A DNA stretch of 64,000 nt from Terfezia claveryi. Lineage: Eukaryota > Ascomycota > Pezizomycetes > Pezizales > Pezizaceae. Positions 22,472 to 35,800 of the stretch are shown here, in pieces (the first letter of the stretch is position 1; every line of letters starts with the position of its first letter). A program made the translations under genes and the position numbers. The stretch spans positions 310,001-374,000 of the forward strand of contig WHUX01000007.1 of NCBI GenBank assembly GCA_015179025.1, written 5' to 3'. Below the pieces are notes generated by a model that did no database searches, was not told the DNA's origin, and was given only the letters and a program-made list of their open reading frames with translations.

Positions 22472-23209
22472 ATGAACACCATCCGCTCCATCGCCGCCCT
22501 CAATCAGCGGGAGCTAGAGGCCGGCACCAGCGACGCCGCGTCCTGGCACGCCGACTACGCCGACACGGCATACATCTACATTGGCGGACTGCCCTACGAG
22601 CTCAGCGAAGGTGACATTGTCTCAATCTTCTCACAATATGGCGAACCCGTGCACTGCAATCTTATTCGAGACAAGGAAACGGGCAAGTCTCGAGGTTTTG
22701 CTTTCCTGAAATATGAGGACCAACGAAGCACAAATCTAGCCGTGGATAATCTCTCCGGGGCGAATATTCTCGGCAGGATAATAAGCGTAGATCACCACCG
22801 GTACAAGCACAAGGAGGACGAGGAGAGGGCAGAGACCGAGGCAAAAGAGGAGGCCAGGATGTCATCACGTGACAAGGATGAAGACAGTAGGAGACCGCGA
22901 GAACGAGATGCAGAGGAGGAAGCAGAGCCTAGGCGGAAACCTACACAGAAGGAGAAGGAGCTGGTGAAGTTGATGCGGGATGTTGACGATGACGATCCAA
23001 TGAAAGAATACATGATTCAGCAGAAGAAGGACGAAATTGAGGCAGAGAAAGCTCTGTTAGAATCAAAGAAAAAACGGAGGAAGCAGCATGGAGAGAGTGG
23101 TAAAGATCGTCACACGCACAGGCATCGGCACCGACCGCGGTCACGCTCCCCCCGCAGACGTAGATCATGTTCACGAAATGAGCGTGAGCGCACAAGTGAG
23201 CCTGCGTAG
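22472..23209 (+). CDS. IST3: U2 snRNP / RES complex RRM protein Ist3 (RBMX2)
   Basis: A single-exon gene of 245 aa. The N-terminus (MNTIRSIAALNQRELEAG, SWHADYADTAYIYIGGLPYE) is characteristic of the Ist3/Snu17/RBMX2 family. One RRM spans about residues 32-110, with RNP2 AYIYIGGL and RNP1 KSRGFAFLKY. The rest is a charged tail, and the C-terminus is rich in RH, RS and RR repeats. Ist3 joins Bud13 and Pml1 in the RES (retention and splicing) complex on the activated spliceosome, where it helps splicing and nuclear retention of pre-mRNA. The usual Ist3 in yeast is shorter; the long charged tail is common in filamentous fungi. The start is the ATG just before the conserved N-terminus. Confidence 0.9.
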   Translation: MNTIRSIAALNQRELEAGTSDAASWHADYADTAYIYIGGLPYELSEGDIVSIFSQYGEPVHCNLIRDKETGKSRGFAFLKYEDQRSTNLAVDNLSGANILGRIISVDHHRYKHKEDEERAETEAKEEARMSSRDKDEDSRRPRERDAEEEAEPRRKPTQKEKELVKLMRDVDDDDPMKEYMIQQKKDEIEAEKALLESKKKRRKQHGESGKDRHTHRHRHRPRSRSPRRRRSCSRNERERTSEPA

Positions 23210-24567
23210 GCGAAGTGAGGAACGTGAGGGAGCTCATGGGGGAGACAGGTTCAGGGGCTATCGCCGCCGCTCCCGAAGATAAAGTTTGGGTCATTATTGT
23301 TTAATATCAAAAAGTATGGATTCTCAGGACTATTGCCTGCCTTCCACACACGACTTCGATCGCTTACAATGCCAGTACATAAAGCCGGTCCAGGATCTGA
23401 GTATGCAGGAACAGCAGCAACCAGACCTTAGTCTGGAGAGGCAACTTGTGCAGATATATCAAATGAAGACATGTGCAATATAATGAGAATGAAGTACAAT
23501 GAGATGCAATGGTATCGTGATGTGTGATATGCAAATTGTTGGTCCAACAATTGTATTTCCTTAATCCACCCAATAGTCGCGAGCCTACTACATACATCTT
23601 GTCAAAATTTGTAGAGCTTATTAAATGTGAGGATGAAACTCACCATAGCCATAATAGCCCAGTCAACTCGAAGACGATTTTGAAGCCATCTCCTCATGAT
23701 TAACATGCGCCTTTGCGGTCCCCACCTGCCGTGCAAATGAAAATGAAGTATGGTCCACGCCTGCTCAGCATTAAGTGTCAAGAAATAATAAAAGATCCAG
23801 AGAAAAAACATGACATGACAAGTGGAGACGTATGAAATAATAGAAGAACCTCTGTAAGAGAAATACGAAAAGCACGGCAATGAGGTAAACAAGCAGGTAG
23901 AATAATAAACATCTCGTCCAAAAAAAAACAGTTCCAAGCTCCAAAACGACATACCTTCCTAGCAATTAACTGCTCTTTCCATGCAGAACAAGTACGCCCG
24001 AGAAAGGTGCGCCCCCCCCCCCCCCCCCCCCCCTCCCTACCCCTCCCTCCCCCACAAATCCCCCGATGTTGGATTTTAAGAATAAAAGCCCTGATAAACA
24101 CGGTGCCGAATGCTTTGAGAGTGCAAACTCAAGCAAAGATATTTGCAGTAGCCCAGCAATATAAAGCACTAGACTTTAAGGAGTGAGGAGAAGATGGAAC
24201 CCAAGGAATTCAATAAACAAAACCCCACACTTTAACCCCGGACGGCCAACAAAAGCCAGATGAGACAGTGGAAACAAGAAAATAAAGAATAGAACAATGA
24301 ACCTTCAAGACGACATGACAAGTAAAAAAAAGTGGAAAATGTAACACCGCATATGCCCCCGTTTCTTTTTTATGTTCCTCACCTATACCTCCCTTGATAT
24401 CGCAGAAGTGACACATACAAAGTGCAAAAGAACCAAAGAAGGGGAAAAAAAAACAAATATACCACCATAAAATTATTAGGAAGGATAATAGCACCGCCAA
24501 TCCTTCAACCAGGCCTGGCAGCAATCTCAATTGGGCCGACTGGCGGTGGTCTCGTTGGTTGGGGAGT
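23210..24567. other. Intergenic region with a C22 run
   Basis: Holds the 3' ends of IST3 (+) and the Scw1-like gene (-). The open frames here are low-complexity and unconvincing. The one notable structure is the run of about 22 C at 24012-24033. Confidence 0.5.
24012..24033. repeat. C22 homopolymer and C-rich tract
   Basis: About 22 consecutive C on the plus strand, continuing into a C-rich stretch to about 24063. It lies downstream of the Scw1-like stop codon. The true length may be wrong in the assembly. Confidence 0.9.
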
Positions 24568-25920
24568 CTATCTACCAACGTAAAGAGGCATGCCACTATG
24601 CTGTGCTGTAGGATGTATAAGTCCCGGGGGGCGTGTTGTGCAGTCGCAAATCCCGTTTGACCATTTACGTATGGAGTTGGAAATGCTTGAGAGGTACCGG
24701 GTATTGGGGCACCTCCATTGGCCGGTGTCGAACGAACTCCCAATGGATTTTTGCTGAAGCTAAGTCGAATACCGCCTTTGACGCTGTTGGACAAATTGTG
24801 GCCATATAGTTCAGTTAATGCTTTGGTAGCAAACCCAACATCCTCAAATTCAACGAAACACATGGGCCCATTTTGCTTGGTGCGAAAGCACAGCCGTTTA
24901 TATCCACGTTGGCGTGAGAACAATGCCTTAAGCTCATCTTCGGATGTCCCCACTGGGAGATTTCCAACGTAAAGGGTGTTACATGGTGGATTCTGGTCAG
25001 AAGGGTTGACAGCCGGTAGCATACGATTTTGACGGTAAAGAAATGAAGCATGATTTGGGGGAGGGGGTCCAATCGGACTAGTAACTGGGGTGGGAATCAT
25101 GCCATTCATTTGGGTGGGCCCAAGCTGACTTGTGTTGAGCTGGGTGACCCCATTGGAGGCTAACGTATAATTCGTAAGTGTTCCGAACTGGGAGAGGCTC
25201 GGTTGAGGGTTTGTGGCACGTCGCGGTTTTGAGTTCCCAAGCAAACCAGACATCGAATTAGGGTCCTGCGAATATAAATACCCCGCAGCATCCACAATGT
25301 CACCATCATTGTCTTGATTGATCAATGTCTTAGAAATACTTGGATCCGGGAGCCTGTATCCCAATCCTGATTCAACAAATTGAACAGGAGATTGAGGGGA
25401 AGAATAGAGCTGCTCGTTGTAACCAGAACCTGATTCAATGGATGCAGGAGGGGAGAAGTCCCCTAGTCCTGGAGCCTGGAGCCCTGGCGGAAAGTGAGGG
25501 TTGTATTTCTCGTATAAAGAATCTAGAAGGCTGTCAGTTGACTGATTTGATACCAACTGCTTTTATTGCAGGAGAAGGAGCTATATTACTCTGAGTCCCC
25601 ATCAAACCACCATCTGTCGTATTCCTTCTTGTACCAATAGGTGGTCTACTACCCTTATCAAGCTCAACAGTCAAAACACCCTGTGGTCCAGTCTTTCCAT
25701 CAAGTAAAGCCTTTGCTTGAAGTGCACCTTCATGACTATTGAATGTAGCCCATGCAGAAACATTTGCGCCCCCGGGAGATGTCGAACGGAGACCACATTG
25801 TATAAGATCCCGAGCGAACAACAACAGTGATTTCACCTCCCGTTCCGTGGTGTTTCCAGGGAGCCCATTAATTATGATGCCCACAATAGATGTGGCCGGC
25901 CAGTCGCGCAAGCTGTTCAT
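24568..25920 (-). CDS. RNA-binding protein, Whi3/Scw1 family
   Basis: Exons 25920-25590 and 25522-24568 give about 428 aa after one added base. The first half has a degenerate RRM (about 10-100; VGIIINGLPGNTTEREVKSL, ELDKGSRPP). After a low-complexity linker, a canonical RRM (about 270-350) reads NTLYVGNLPVGTSEDELKAL, GPMCFVEFEDVGFATKAL and IRLSFSKNPLGVR. This matches S. pombe Scw1 and yeast Whi3, which bind mRNAs and influence cell-wall integrity, cell size and growth. The frame breaks at the six-base G run 24626-24631 (C6 on the coding strand). Seven bases would give HAPPGLIHPTAQHSGMPLYV and a stop at 24570. As written, the frame instead runs about 360 bases into sequence that looks like a 3' untranslated region. 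The intron 25523-25589 (67 nt, CTGAC branch) is my preferred choice; a shorter donor at about 25553 is also in phase. Confidence 0.8.
24626..24631 (-). other. Frame break at a C6 run in the Scw1-like gene
   Basis: One extra base here makes the C-terminus read APPGLIHPTAQ and reach a near stop codon, a natural-looking end for this family. The uncorrected frame continues into hydrophobic, family-unlike sequence. Confidence 0.65.
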
Positions 25921-28900
25921 GGTTATGAAGTGAACTATCGTAATCTTCTAAATGCGTAGAGAGAAATATGCGCTCCGAAGTTGCGGCGATCGCGCTCGTC
26001 TAAAGTAACTAGACTATGTTCACTGCAGACCACGCGATACCGCGATTGTTAACAAGCTGCTCTATCAAAGAATCGAACCATAGCGAGGGATGGTTGACGG
26101 GTCCAAAATCAACTGTGGAAATATACAAAAAGAAAGATAAAGACTGGAAGGTAAAAAAGAACGTACCACAATAGAAACGGGGCTTGATGCAGATCGTGCG
26201 CCGTGCAACAGTTTATGCGACGGACACGTTCCTGCGATATGCCTTGTCGAATATTTTGCAAGTGACTTTCGAGAAATTAAATATCTGAGGCGAACCAGTC
26301 TTAGGTGTTCTGATATTTTAGATGGTAAAGGGGTAGATCTCGATGATAAGATGAAAGAGAGGAGCAACTTTCCAAGCTGCGCCAAACCAGCAAGCGAAAG
26401 GAAATTAGGAACAGAGAAACGTGAAGAGGGGTGCAGAGGGAGGCTATACAAGGGATCGCCAAACGAAGTATTATAATGGACCTGTGGTACAAGGTCCAGG
26501 AGAGGGCGATGCGACGACTGCCGAGGGGCAAAAAGATAAGCACGACTCCGCTACAGGCTTCTGGGGTATGGTTTCTTTTCCTTTTCAACAATGAGCTATC
26601 TCTCCTTTCAAGTGCCTTTCACTTTTTTTTTATAGTTTTGTTTTTCCCCCAGTATGTGTATGCAAGTCGACCCTTAATGCCCTTTTCGTTGCTTATTTCT
26701 CACGACTTGCTGCCTTTCTTTCCAACAACAGTTGGACGAAACGAAGGAGAAAGACTGCAACTTGGTATGATTAGGGGAAAGAGGTTGATACAGAAGTTGA
26801 GCAAGTTAAAGAGAGTCGGGAAGAGGAGTGACGGGGGTGCCAGGATGTTGGATTAGGAGCTATGTGTGGAGGAGAAGGGTGGACGATACAGGAGACAGTT
26901 AATGTCGCTTGAGTATGTATGTATGTGGGAAAGCGAGTGCAAGGTACTGGAACTTACTTTCGCGGAGGGGGGAAAGTAATTTGGGGGGGAGCAACGAGGG
27001 CAGGGTGCAAATTGCTTGCTTGCGAGACCCCGACAATGAATGAATGGATGTGTGGATGCGATCGGTGAGGCGTATCCGGGGGGAAGGGCGGCGGCGGGGT
27101 GGAGGGGAGCTGGTAAATTGGCGACTGCTGCACACGCGGTGGAGGTTACTCGACGGAGCTGCACAAGCGAATGGCAGCGACTGGGGCCCTTACGGTTCTG
27201 GGGCAGCGGCGAGGGGCAACTATAGCAATGTGCGACCGATACAGATGCTTGATGCGTAGTATGATGCCTCGTTATTAACAGTGCTACACACGGGGAAACA
27301 AACGCTGTGAATGAAGTTGACGATTCGCAGCTCCTCGCCGGCCCTCGCAGCAGTGCAGCGCAGATAGCAGACGGCGCCGGCCCTCGCGGAAGCTGGTACG
27401 CACACACTCACCCACTTCACTCACTCACTTCACTCACTCACTCTCACTAACTCAATTCACACTCACTCAATTCACTTCACTCACTCACTCAATTCACTTC
27501 ACTCACTCGCACCTTTAAGCTTGGCCTTAAAGAAAGTATATCTTCTTGCAACTTGCAACCCTACGACAAGGTGGCCAGTGGCCCTGGGGGCTGCGTAATG
27601 GGCCGGTCGTCGTTCTCGTCAGAGACCAATAACTAAGTAGACGCTCGATGTAAGTCCCTACTATCTCTTTCTTGCGACTTTCAACAGGGCTCTCGTGAGT
27701 CGTGAATGGCAGACGCGAAACCCCCAAAATCTCAATCCAGGTCCATGGCTTGATTTTGGTCGCCCCTCCTCGCAAGCAAGCTGGATACTATGTCTTCCCT
27801 ACCCCTGTTTACTCCCTGGGACAATGCAACTCATAGTGCGCACCTTTCTGTTCCTAGATCCAAGCTCCTCAATCCCCCCAATGGCTTTGCGCTGCCCTTC
27901 GCCTGTCCCCTTTAAGGATAGACACAGACGGATACTGTTGATCTGACAACTGGAGTGTTCGTTTCCTCTTGCACCTTGTGATTCACGTTGTTCCCTGGTT
28001 CCAGACGCAGAGTCCTCTCCCCCTGTCAGCAATCTATTTGTTAAACCTAGAGCACAGAAACAGGACTTTGAGGCTTTGAGGGTCTCCCGGCTGTCAACCG
28101 GTCTCGTTGCCGAGGGCGGGTCCGGGGTTCTACCGTTATGCAACAAGTCCTTCAACCAGGAAGAAATACAAGAATCGAAGTCGACGTACGGTGGTCGGCG
28201 TGAATATGATCAACGATTGCTGACAGTGGAAATGGGGGAACAAAAAATTCAATCATCTATAACGAGGGTGATGTGAATGCCTGTTCGTTGTATCCAGACA
28301 TCAACTCGACTATTCCGACATCAAGATATGTGGATGGGAGGGTAGGTGATTTGAGAGCAGGTTGACTTAAAATAAGGAAATTGCTTCCCTGCGTAATGAG
28401 ACCGGGCTGCTCTAATATATACCATCATGATGAGCTCTGATTTTTGTGGTGGCGTTGTCGAAGTTAACACTCTTTCACAGGTTTCGCACATCAGTGCGAT
28501 CTCTAAATCTGCTAAAATCTGCTTGTGCCGAGATGAATTTAAATATTAAGCACATACTTTATCTCGACCAACCCTATCTTGACTGCATACTGCAGGCAGA
28601 TACACAGATGCATAAACTGAGCATTTTTATGATGTGGAGCCCTAAGGAATGATGAAAACCATGACAATTTCCTTTGCTCATCTATTTTAAGCAACCTTAT
28701 TTGCTTAAAGGTCTGGCAGTGCGATCCTTCTAGTGGTCATCTGGTTGACAATCCCTGCAGTTGTTAACCGCTGGCTGGGATGAGCTCCAATAAAAAGGTT
28801 AAGATGAAATGAGCATAGATCAAAGTAAGGAACCCTGTATGGATAGTTTACCGGTACTGCTGACTATTCTGTCAAAACCCCAAGAAATTACACGCCCACG

Positions 28901-30570
28901 ATGCTGCACGAGCTGCAGCAGATCGATAGAATTGAAAGTTCAAAAAAGAGGCAGTTGCCCTACATTAATTTCGACTTATCGATCGTGAAATCGATCACCA
29001 TTGCACTAATACAACTCAGTCATGGGGCCGCATACCAAGAGTTGCCTTTTCTGCACAACACGTTCTGGAGACACTTCCGACCAATCACTAAGCAGGAGTG
29101 GATCTGCATGAGCAAGTTCTTGTCTTTGGAATATAAGGCCTAGTGTGCCATCTTGAGGGTTTTCTTGAAACCCGTTTCTGGGCTCCACGTTGGCCTTTCT
29201 GAGCTCCTTACACCTTACATAGCTACCTACGGATACAATTGTCTGGCTTAATTCCGGAGACTTGGCCCACAATGACCTTATGATGTGGATGATGTGAATT
29301 GTGATCACAATGGCCTGCCGATAGTGCCCGAGCCACATGTCGCTGGTCTTTAGTCTGAACACACTGTAAATTCCAGGGTGAAGGGATGTGATGTCAAAAA
29401 GTTCTCTATGGTAAACTTTCTCATGTGAGGACCTGAGTGTGAGTAAAGAAATCCGACTTTTCTTCCAGAACGCGGGCGAGGGAGACGTTTTATAGCATTC
29501 GGCGGTCCATGAAGGCTCGTTCAAGTCCCCACTATTAGTTGATATATATAGCAGGACTAGCAACCACTCGGCAGACCCATAATCACATGCCAGTGGGTGG
29601 TAGCTGCAACTTGGCAACCCCAGACTATCGAAAAACCCGCCTTGCGGCCTGTGCCTGGGGAAAAGACTACAAAGGCCCAATCAAACCCACCCTGCCGCCC
29701 GGATCTTGTTTGGGACCAGGTGTCAGGTGCATTTACCCTCAGGGTGAGGAATTGTCATCCGGAGCAGCCCTTTTGCCCGGCAGTCTTTTTGTTTATGGAA
29801 CTGTCGCTAGTTGATCATGGCCGCCCCCCCCCAATACCGCCGTTGATGAGTACACCACACACCGTGTTTCCGCGTAAAGAGACCCTCCTCGGCTCTGCTC
29901 TGGGTTCTTGCGTGATGGCTGCGAAGCAGATCATGACTTTCCTAGCTCTGTTCGCAGGGGTGAATTTCTGACATTTCTCCATTTTGTAGTTGGAGGGTTG
30001 CATACGGGGTATATCTGGTTCTTTTTGTGCTGTGAATACAGGTATTTCTAAACCTGCTGAGATCTGCCACCAGCAGCCCACCCGTCACCCCGTACGCTCC
30101 CCCAGTGACAAGTAATACACCCGCTGAAACCCACTTCTTCGTGATGCCTTCGCGTTGTGCAAGATAAGCCCTTGGCCCGCAAACCGAAAGACAACACGAG
30201 CATCGGGCAGCACGAAACGTGACCGGAGCGGATTGCAAAGGGACTGTACCTCGTTCCACTGCCGCAACCGCTTGCTCCCTTTTTATTCAAAACTCGGCCC
30301 CATTGCTGTCGAGCCCTCCGCTTTCCCTACCCTTCCTCTCCTCCTCCATCTTCCCCGAGAAAGACGGAGAATGCCCCCGGCCCTGCTCTGCACATTTGCA
30401 ACTCACCAATAGCTCGGACTCAACCTCTAGTCCGCGGCCCTTGTCACCTCGCCATCTTCCTCCGTGCTTTATACGGTCTGATGCCATTGGGGAGGCGAGT
30501 CGTGGGGAGAGCCGTTGAGCATCGTGCCAGTAAACAAGGAGTCGAAGTAGTGTTAGAGATAAGAGGCAGT
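25921..30570. other. Gene-poor region between Scw1-like gene and SSK1
   Basis: About 4.6 kb between two divergent genes. Long 5' leaders are likely at both ends. Open frames up to 224 codons (29006-29680, minus) resemble no family I know. It contains a (CACT)-rich microsatellite at 27399-27505 and C-rich stretches. Confidence 0.5.
27399..27505. repeat. Degenerate CACT/CACTT microsatellite
   Basis: About 100 bp made almost entirely of CACT, CACTT and CAATT units. No coding frame fits it well. Confidence 0.85.
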
Positions 30571-32872
30571 ATGCACCTTGCACCGAGTCTTCGTAGCCTG
30601 AGAGACAGGAGGGACAAGCTGTTACAGCATTTCAAGCGTCGGCACACATCGGATTCGACGTCCTTTTCAGTACCGGCGGCGGCGGCGGCTCAGAGCGACT
30701 CTGCACCATCCAGGTCTAGCACCATCGACATCGACCTCGATTACCTCCACCGTGAGCGGAGAAAAAGCACGCCGCCCGAAGCATCACGATTGGACTGCAT
30801 CCCTAGCAGCCGGAGTGTTCCCAGCAGCAGCACCGGGACACGACGAGACAGCTGTTACACCCTCCAAACGCCAGAGGAGACCCGCCAAGTTGAGGAAGCC
30901 GCTAGAACCACCACCACACTGGCAACGAGTGCGGAGCCTCCATCTAGCATCGACACCATAGAAACAACCACCCCAACATCCCCGACGAGATTTGAAGACG
31001 ACACAGAGACTCATCCGCCCTTCGCCGTCGAGGCTGCACCTACAACGGCTCCCGTGGCCAGCACCCCGAACACTGAATTTACGCCGACCAGCACTCCCGT
31101 TTCCCTGACATCTCCTCGACCGACCCCGCCTCGGCGGCAATCTTTATTTCCTCCATCTGACATCCCCCGCATTACAGAAAGCCTTCGACGGGACGGTATT
31201 ACTCTATCTGAGGAGCCAGCCGAGTACGAGGGTGACGGAATAGCATCGCCTGCTGCACAGGAACACCGAAAGAGCATCGGGATGGTCAACGGAAAAGTGT
31301 GGGTCCGGAGGCGAGAGGGGTCTGCGACGATGGTTGATATACGCGAGGAAGACATGGTAGACAACTTGAAGGATGCAATCTTGAAGAAATACCAGAATGC
31401 ACTGGCTAGGCACTACGATGCACCGGATTTGCAGCTACGAATTTTCCCACGAGGGGCTTCATCTAGAGGAAATGAGGAGCGGTTCCTGTCTCCAGACGAG
31501 TTGGTACAGAAGACGCTGGATGAGTATTACCCTGGTGGGCAGACTGTACAAGAAGCATTGGTTATTGATGTAACACCCCTGAGGGAGAGGGAAAGAAAAA
31601 CACCTCGACCATCGCCAAATCAACTTTATGCATATTATGGGGGACATGCGCATGAAGCATTTGGTGTTGCCGAAGATTATTTTTCACCGATGCCTATACC
31701 TGCAGCCTCTCATCCAACAAGTAATCCCCCATCAAACTTAGGTTCTTCTCCAGCACCACATGTACAGCAGCCGGCAACAACATCCTCAGTCCCAGCATCA
31801 CCAGGCACACGAAGACTCCACGCTAGACCCCGGATGGGGGGCCGAACACACACTTCCGGGACCAATCCAGCCCAATCGGGATCTAATACTCCTGTTTTAT
31901 TATTACCAAAGGTTCCACGGGTATCACGAGTAAATTCCGAGCCATCAGGCTCAATAGAAAATCCACCTCCCACTGCCCCACCACCAGCAACGCCACCCAT
32001 AGCAGAAGAGGTGACACCACCACCGCCAATACCTAGCAGCCCTCCCCCAGCTCGGGTTTCTTCGCCTAGACCTAAGAAGTTTACGAAGAATGAAAAACCC
32101 AAGTCTGGCCCAACCGGATTGATGGAGGGCACTGTCCCACCCATAAACGTCTTAATAGTGGAAGACAACAATATCAACTTGAAGCTACTGGAGGCTTTTA
32201 TGAAGAGAATGAAAGTGAGATGGCAATCAGCGGTGAATGGTCAAGAGGCTGTCAACAAGTGGAGAGCAGGAGGTTTCCATTTAGTGCTAATGGATATTCA
32301 TCTGCCAGTCATGAATGGCCTAGAGGCTACAAAAGAGATACGGAGGTTGGAGAAGGTGAATGGCATTGGGGTATTCTCTTCAGCACCTGAGGTAGATAAC
32401 GAGGAAACTCCTGAGATTAAAGACCCACCGGAGGAAGACAAACTCTCATCAACCTTTTTATTCAAATCCCCAGTCATTATCGTAGCCCTAACAGCCTCAT
32501 CACTCCAGCGAGATCGTCATGAGGCGTTAGCGGCCGGCTGCAACGACTTTTTGACAAAGGTATGACCAAGGTCTTGTATATGCAAGTAGATTCTAATTAG
32601 CTGGAAAATAGCCGGTGAATAATCTTTGGTTGGAGAAGAAGTTGACCGAATGGGGATGTATGCAAGCGCTAATCGACTTTGATGGATGGAAGAAATGGAA
32701 AGATATTTCCCAAAGAGAGGCAGAAGAGTTGGAGAAAAGAAAACGACAAGGTACAGGTAAACGGGAAAGACAACGGAGCGGACCATTGGCATTATCGTCA
32801 GCAACCTCTCCCACGGTGACAACCATGAGCAATGGCAATTCCAACGAACCGAGGGCGATAACCGCTGGTTGA
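30571..32872 (+). CDS. SSK1: SSK1-type response regulator of the HOG pathway
   Basis: Exons 30571-32559 and 32612-32872, joined in phase 0, give 749 aa. A second in-frame ATG lies upstream at 30481, but the sequence from MHLAPSLRSLRDRRDKLLQ looks like a natural start. Most of the protein is disordered and rich in Pro, Ser and Thr, with a conserved-looking middle (about 230-350; EDMVDNLKDAILKKYQNALA). The C-terminal receiver domain (about 520-690) has the acidic pair in NVLIVEDNNINLKLLEAFMK, the phospho-acceptor Asp in HLVLMDIHLPVMNGLEATKE, the switch Thr in VIIVALTASSLQRDRHEA and the lysine in NDFLTKPVN. In yeast, unphosphorylated Ssk1 activates the Ssk2 MAPKKK under osmotic stress. The acidic insert inside the receiver (EVDNEETPEIKDPPEEDK) is typical of filamentous-fungal SSK1. 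The C-terminal tail is short and basic. Confidence 0.92.
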
Positions 32873-35800
32873 ATCGGTAGTGGGTCTAGATGTCATACGG
32901 TTTTTCGGTCACCGACACTTTCATTGTTCGACCCCTCCCCCAGTCATAAAGCGCAGGCTTAATGCATTGTCTACTTTGCTTGGGAGTTTCTCCACAATTA
33001 TCGACCCAACAGGGTCTTTTGTTCATTTCCTCCCAGTTGAGCAAGAAAATTTGAGGTACTTATTGGCATTTGGCACAACTTTATTCGATTACATCTATCA
33101 CGAAGATAATTCTCGCTTCAATGCCATTGCCCTCTACTCTGTTCACTTGTTTGGAGAGCAATTTCCGTCCGCCTCATTCACGCCTTTGCACAAGTCTTAT
33201 GTCCTTTTGTCGGCTACCTATTCAGACGGCATGCTTACTTGGTAGCGTTTGTTTATTTATTCGTATTTTCTTTTTTGAATATTTGGACTAGGATGGATTT
33301 CCAACCAGGCCACATCTTTTTCTTTACTTTAGGTATAACCAACACATACCTACAGGATGCCATGCTACTCCTGGGCAAACGCATATCCCAGCTACAGCAT
33401 CAAGCCGTCCATGATCTCCATCAAAACCATCTCCAGCTTCTTAATGAGAGGATTCGTTAGCAACGGCCACAGACATCGCTTCTTACGCCTATCCACTGAA
33501 TATGCATGTTACCCATCGAAAACATACAAAAGGCGCCTACACGAGCAGATGCCCTTGGTGATACACGCAGGCATATATCGTATTTGCGTATTGCCGTTAA
33601 GATTACCACGACACCTCACACTACAAATTTACATTCAAACCATAACCTAACCTCCTTATCCTCAAGAAGGCATACACGTATACAATACATGCATTTACTT
33701 ACTTCTTTGACACTATATATAAATTTGTGTATCCCTTGCTTCTCCTATATGTCTTGGTGGTTTGTTCTTTAACATTTTCTGTCGGGATTGCGGGTGTGTG
33801 GTTCGTTTCATTGTTACCCATTTTTGGTTTTCACTGGCAGCTTGGGAAGGGTTTCTAAAGGAAAAATCATTGGGTAGTTCTGACGAGCTAGGTGTACTGA
33901 GCCTCAGTTAGTTTGATGAGGTTTACTTGTTTCTCTATCTCTCTATCTAGGCTTTGAGATTTCGTCCATGATGGTCTTTCATTACTTGACAGTTAGTGGT
34001 TTTTCCTTTTCACTCTTTCTTGCTATACCCGGCATTGAATAGCCTTAGGTATCTAGTTTTCGAGGAGATGTTCTCTGTCTTTCTATCTTCAATTTCAGTT
34101 TTTTTCATTCGTGTCTCATTTATTCCTTTGGTATTATTTTCGGTATCGTATGTTATCCAAAATCAAGGTACACGGGGATTTTCTCTCAATCTCATTTTTA
34201 TGTTGGCTGGTTGGTGGACGGTTTTGTTTGGGTTAGTCAGTGTGTTTTGTGTATGGGGGCAAATTGCCTTCGGTTTAGCTTGAACTAAGTATATAGCACT
34301 ATACTAGAGTTGTATATATAAAAAAGGTTTTTTGCTGTTACATGCACTGAAAGTACAGTAACAATGTGACTTCCATAATAAGGTTCTGAATACATATTGT
34401 GATGCGGGAGTTTATATAGACTATGTATGTATGACCATGCATAGCATACTATGCAGGAATATTAATGGCTAATCTATTTTTGAGAGCAGCAGACAGCATC
34501 CGCTTATCCACAATCATACGCGAATATTACATATGCCCTAGGCCGCCTGGGCTCGGGAGTTTACTTTAACCCTTTGACTTTTTACATGCAGAGTCGGATG
34601 CCGCCTGATCATGAATGAAGTTCTGAGTGTCGGTGATAAGGTATGCTGCCGTCATTGAGGTAATATACGGTATGCGGCGTCAGAAACCGGGAGTTTGGAC
34701 GTTTGGATGTTGACTTTGCATACATGTGAGGAATTATCATGAACATTTGAATATGGAGGAGGTGGCGGGGCTTATGCTTAGGTTGTTAGGTTGGTATTAC
34801 TTGTATGATGTATATGTATATGAGAAGTGGAGAGATGTGAGATTCCCGGCTTTGGCGTTTTTTGGAGTAACTACTTTAGTATGAGGTATGACGGAGGCAT
34901 AGATTCTTCTTCAATACCAAGGGCGATGTCAGAATAGCATTATAGGATGGGATGCCGTAATAGATGCTTTACTTGAGTAAGTCGTAGAAAGATTAACCAG
35001 GTTGAATGAAACTGAGTGGTCACCGATGTTGGTTGGTGTTACCCTTAAGTCCGAGTCTCAGCCGTATATACAATCAAACTCAGCCTCAACTTTATCTTCC
35101 AGGTATATGAATAGCAATAAATAAACAGCGATATAGCTTTAGAATTAAAGATGTGGTTATTGTGAGGTTGCTAACGTTAACGTTCCAAATATGCTTCCCG
35201 CCCCGCGGCCAGGAAATCTGGGTTAACATTTTACATGGCAGCTGTACGTCTACTACAGTAACTATACAAAAGAAAAGATATAGTCCCCATACACTTTGAT
35301 CATGGCTGAAACTCAACCTAATAGTTCTGGAGGCTCTGCGTATTTCTCTCTAATATTACGTCTTGCTCAATATGGAATCATCACTATATAGAAGAGCTTC
35401 TAACTCTATACCAAGATTGGATTTCGGTAATATCACCATTACTCTGAATCAGGTATATCAGGACCTGTCGATGAGTCTTAGACCCAACTAAAAAACATAA
35501 TATTTGTTCGTAGTGTAAGGAATTCCTCGACATTATTGAACCAAGGCATCATATCTAGTGGTACTTGAGCGTGCTATATATTAAAGGGCTCGAGTAGTGA
35601 CATGGACTAGCCATTGACAACAAGACTTATCACTTCCTACCGGTGTTCTTACAAGAGTATCTTCTGAAATGATGTCTTTAGCACTTAGCACAGAGCACAT
35701 CGCAGAAACCAGTAATTTCGACCTCAACTTAAACGTAAATTTCTTCATTATATATATACTGTACCCATATAAGGCATATCACATGGATAGCACGCTTAAC

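Noticed and set aside
24210..24567. C-terminal extension of the Scw1-like protein
   Set aside because: The uncorrected frame gives a hydrophobic, family-unlike tail. One base at the C6 run gives a natural end at 24568.
25523..25553. A 31-nt intron in the Scw1-like gene
   Set aside because: It is in phase, but a 67-nt intron using a donor at 25589 shares the same acceptor, is normal in length and has a good branch site.
26853..27407. 184-codon open frame, minus strand, upstream of the Scw1-like gene
   Set aside because: Composition is low-complexity and Ser/Pro/Ala-rich, it overlaps equally open frames on both strands, and it shows no family resemblance. It is more likely leader or promoter sequence.
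32880..33245. 121-codon open frame directly after SSK1
   Set aside because: No family resemblance; most likely 3' untranslated sequence of SSK1.
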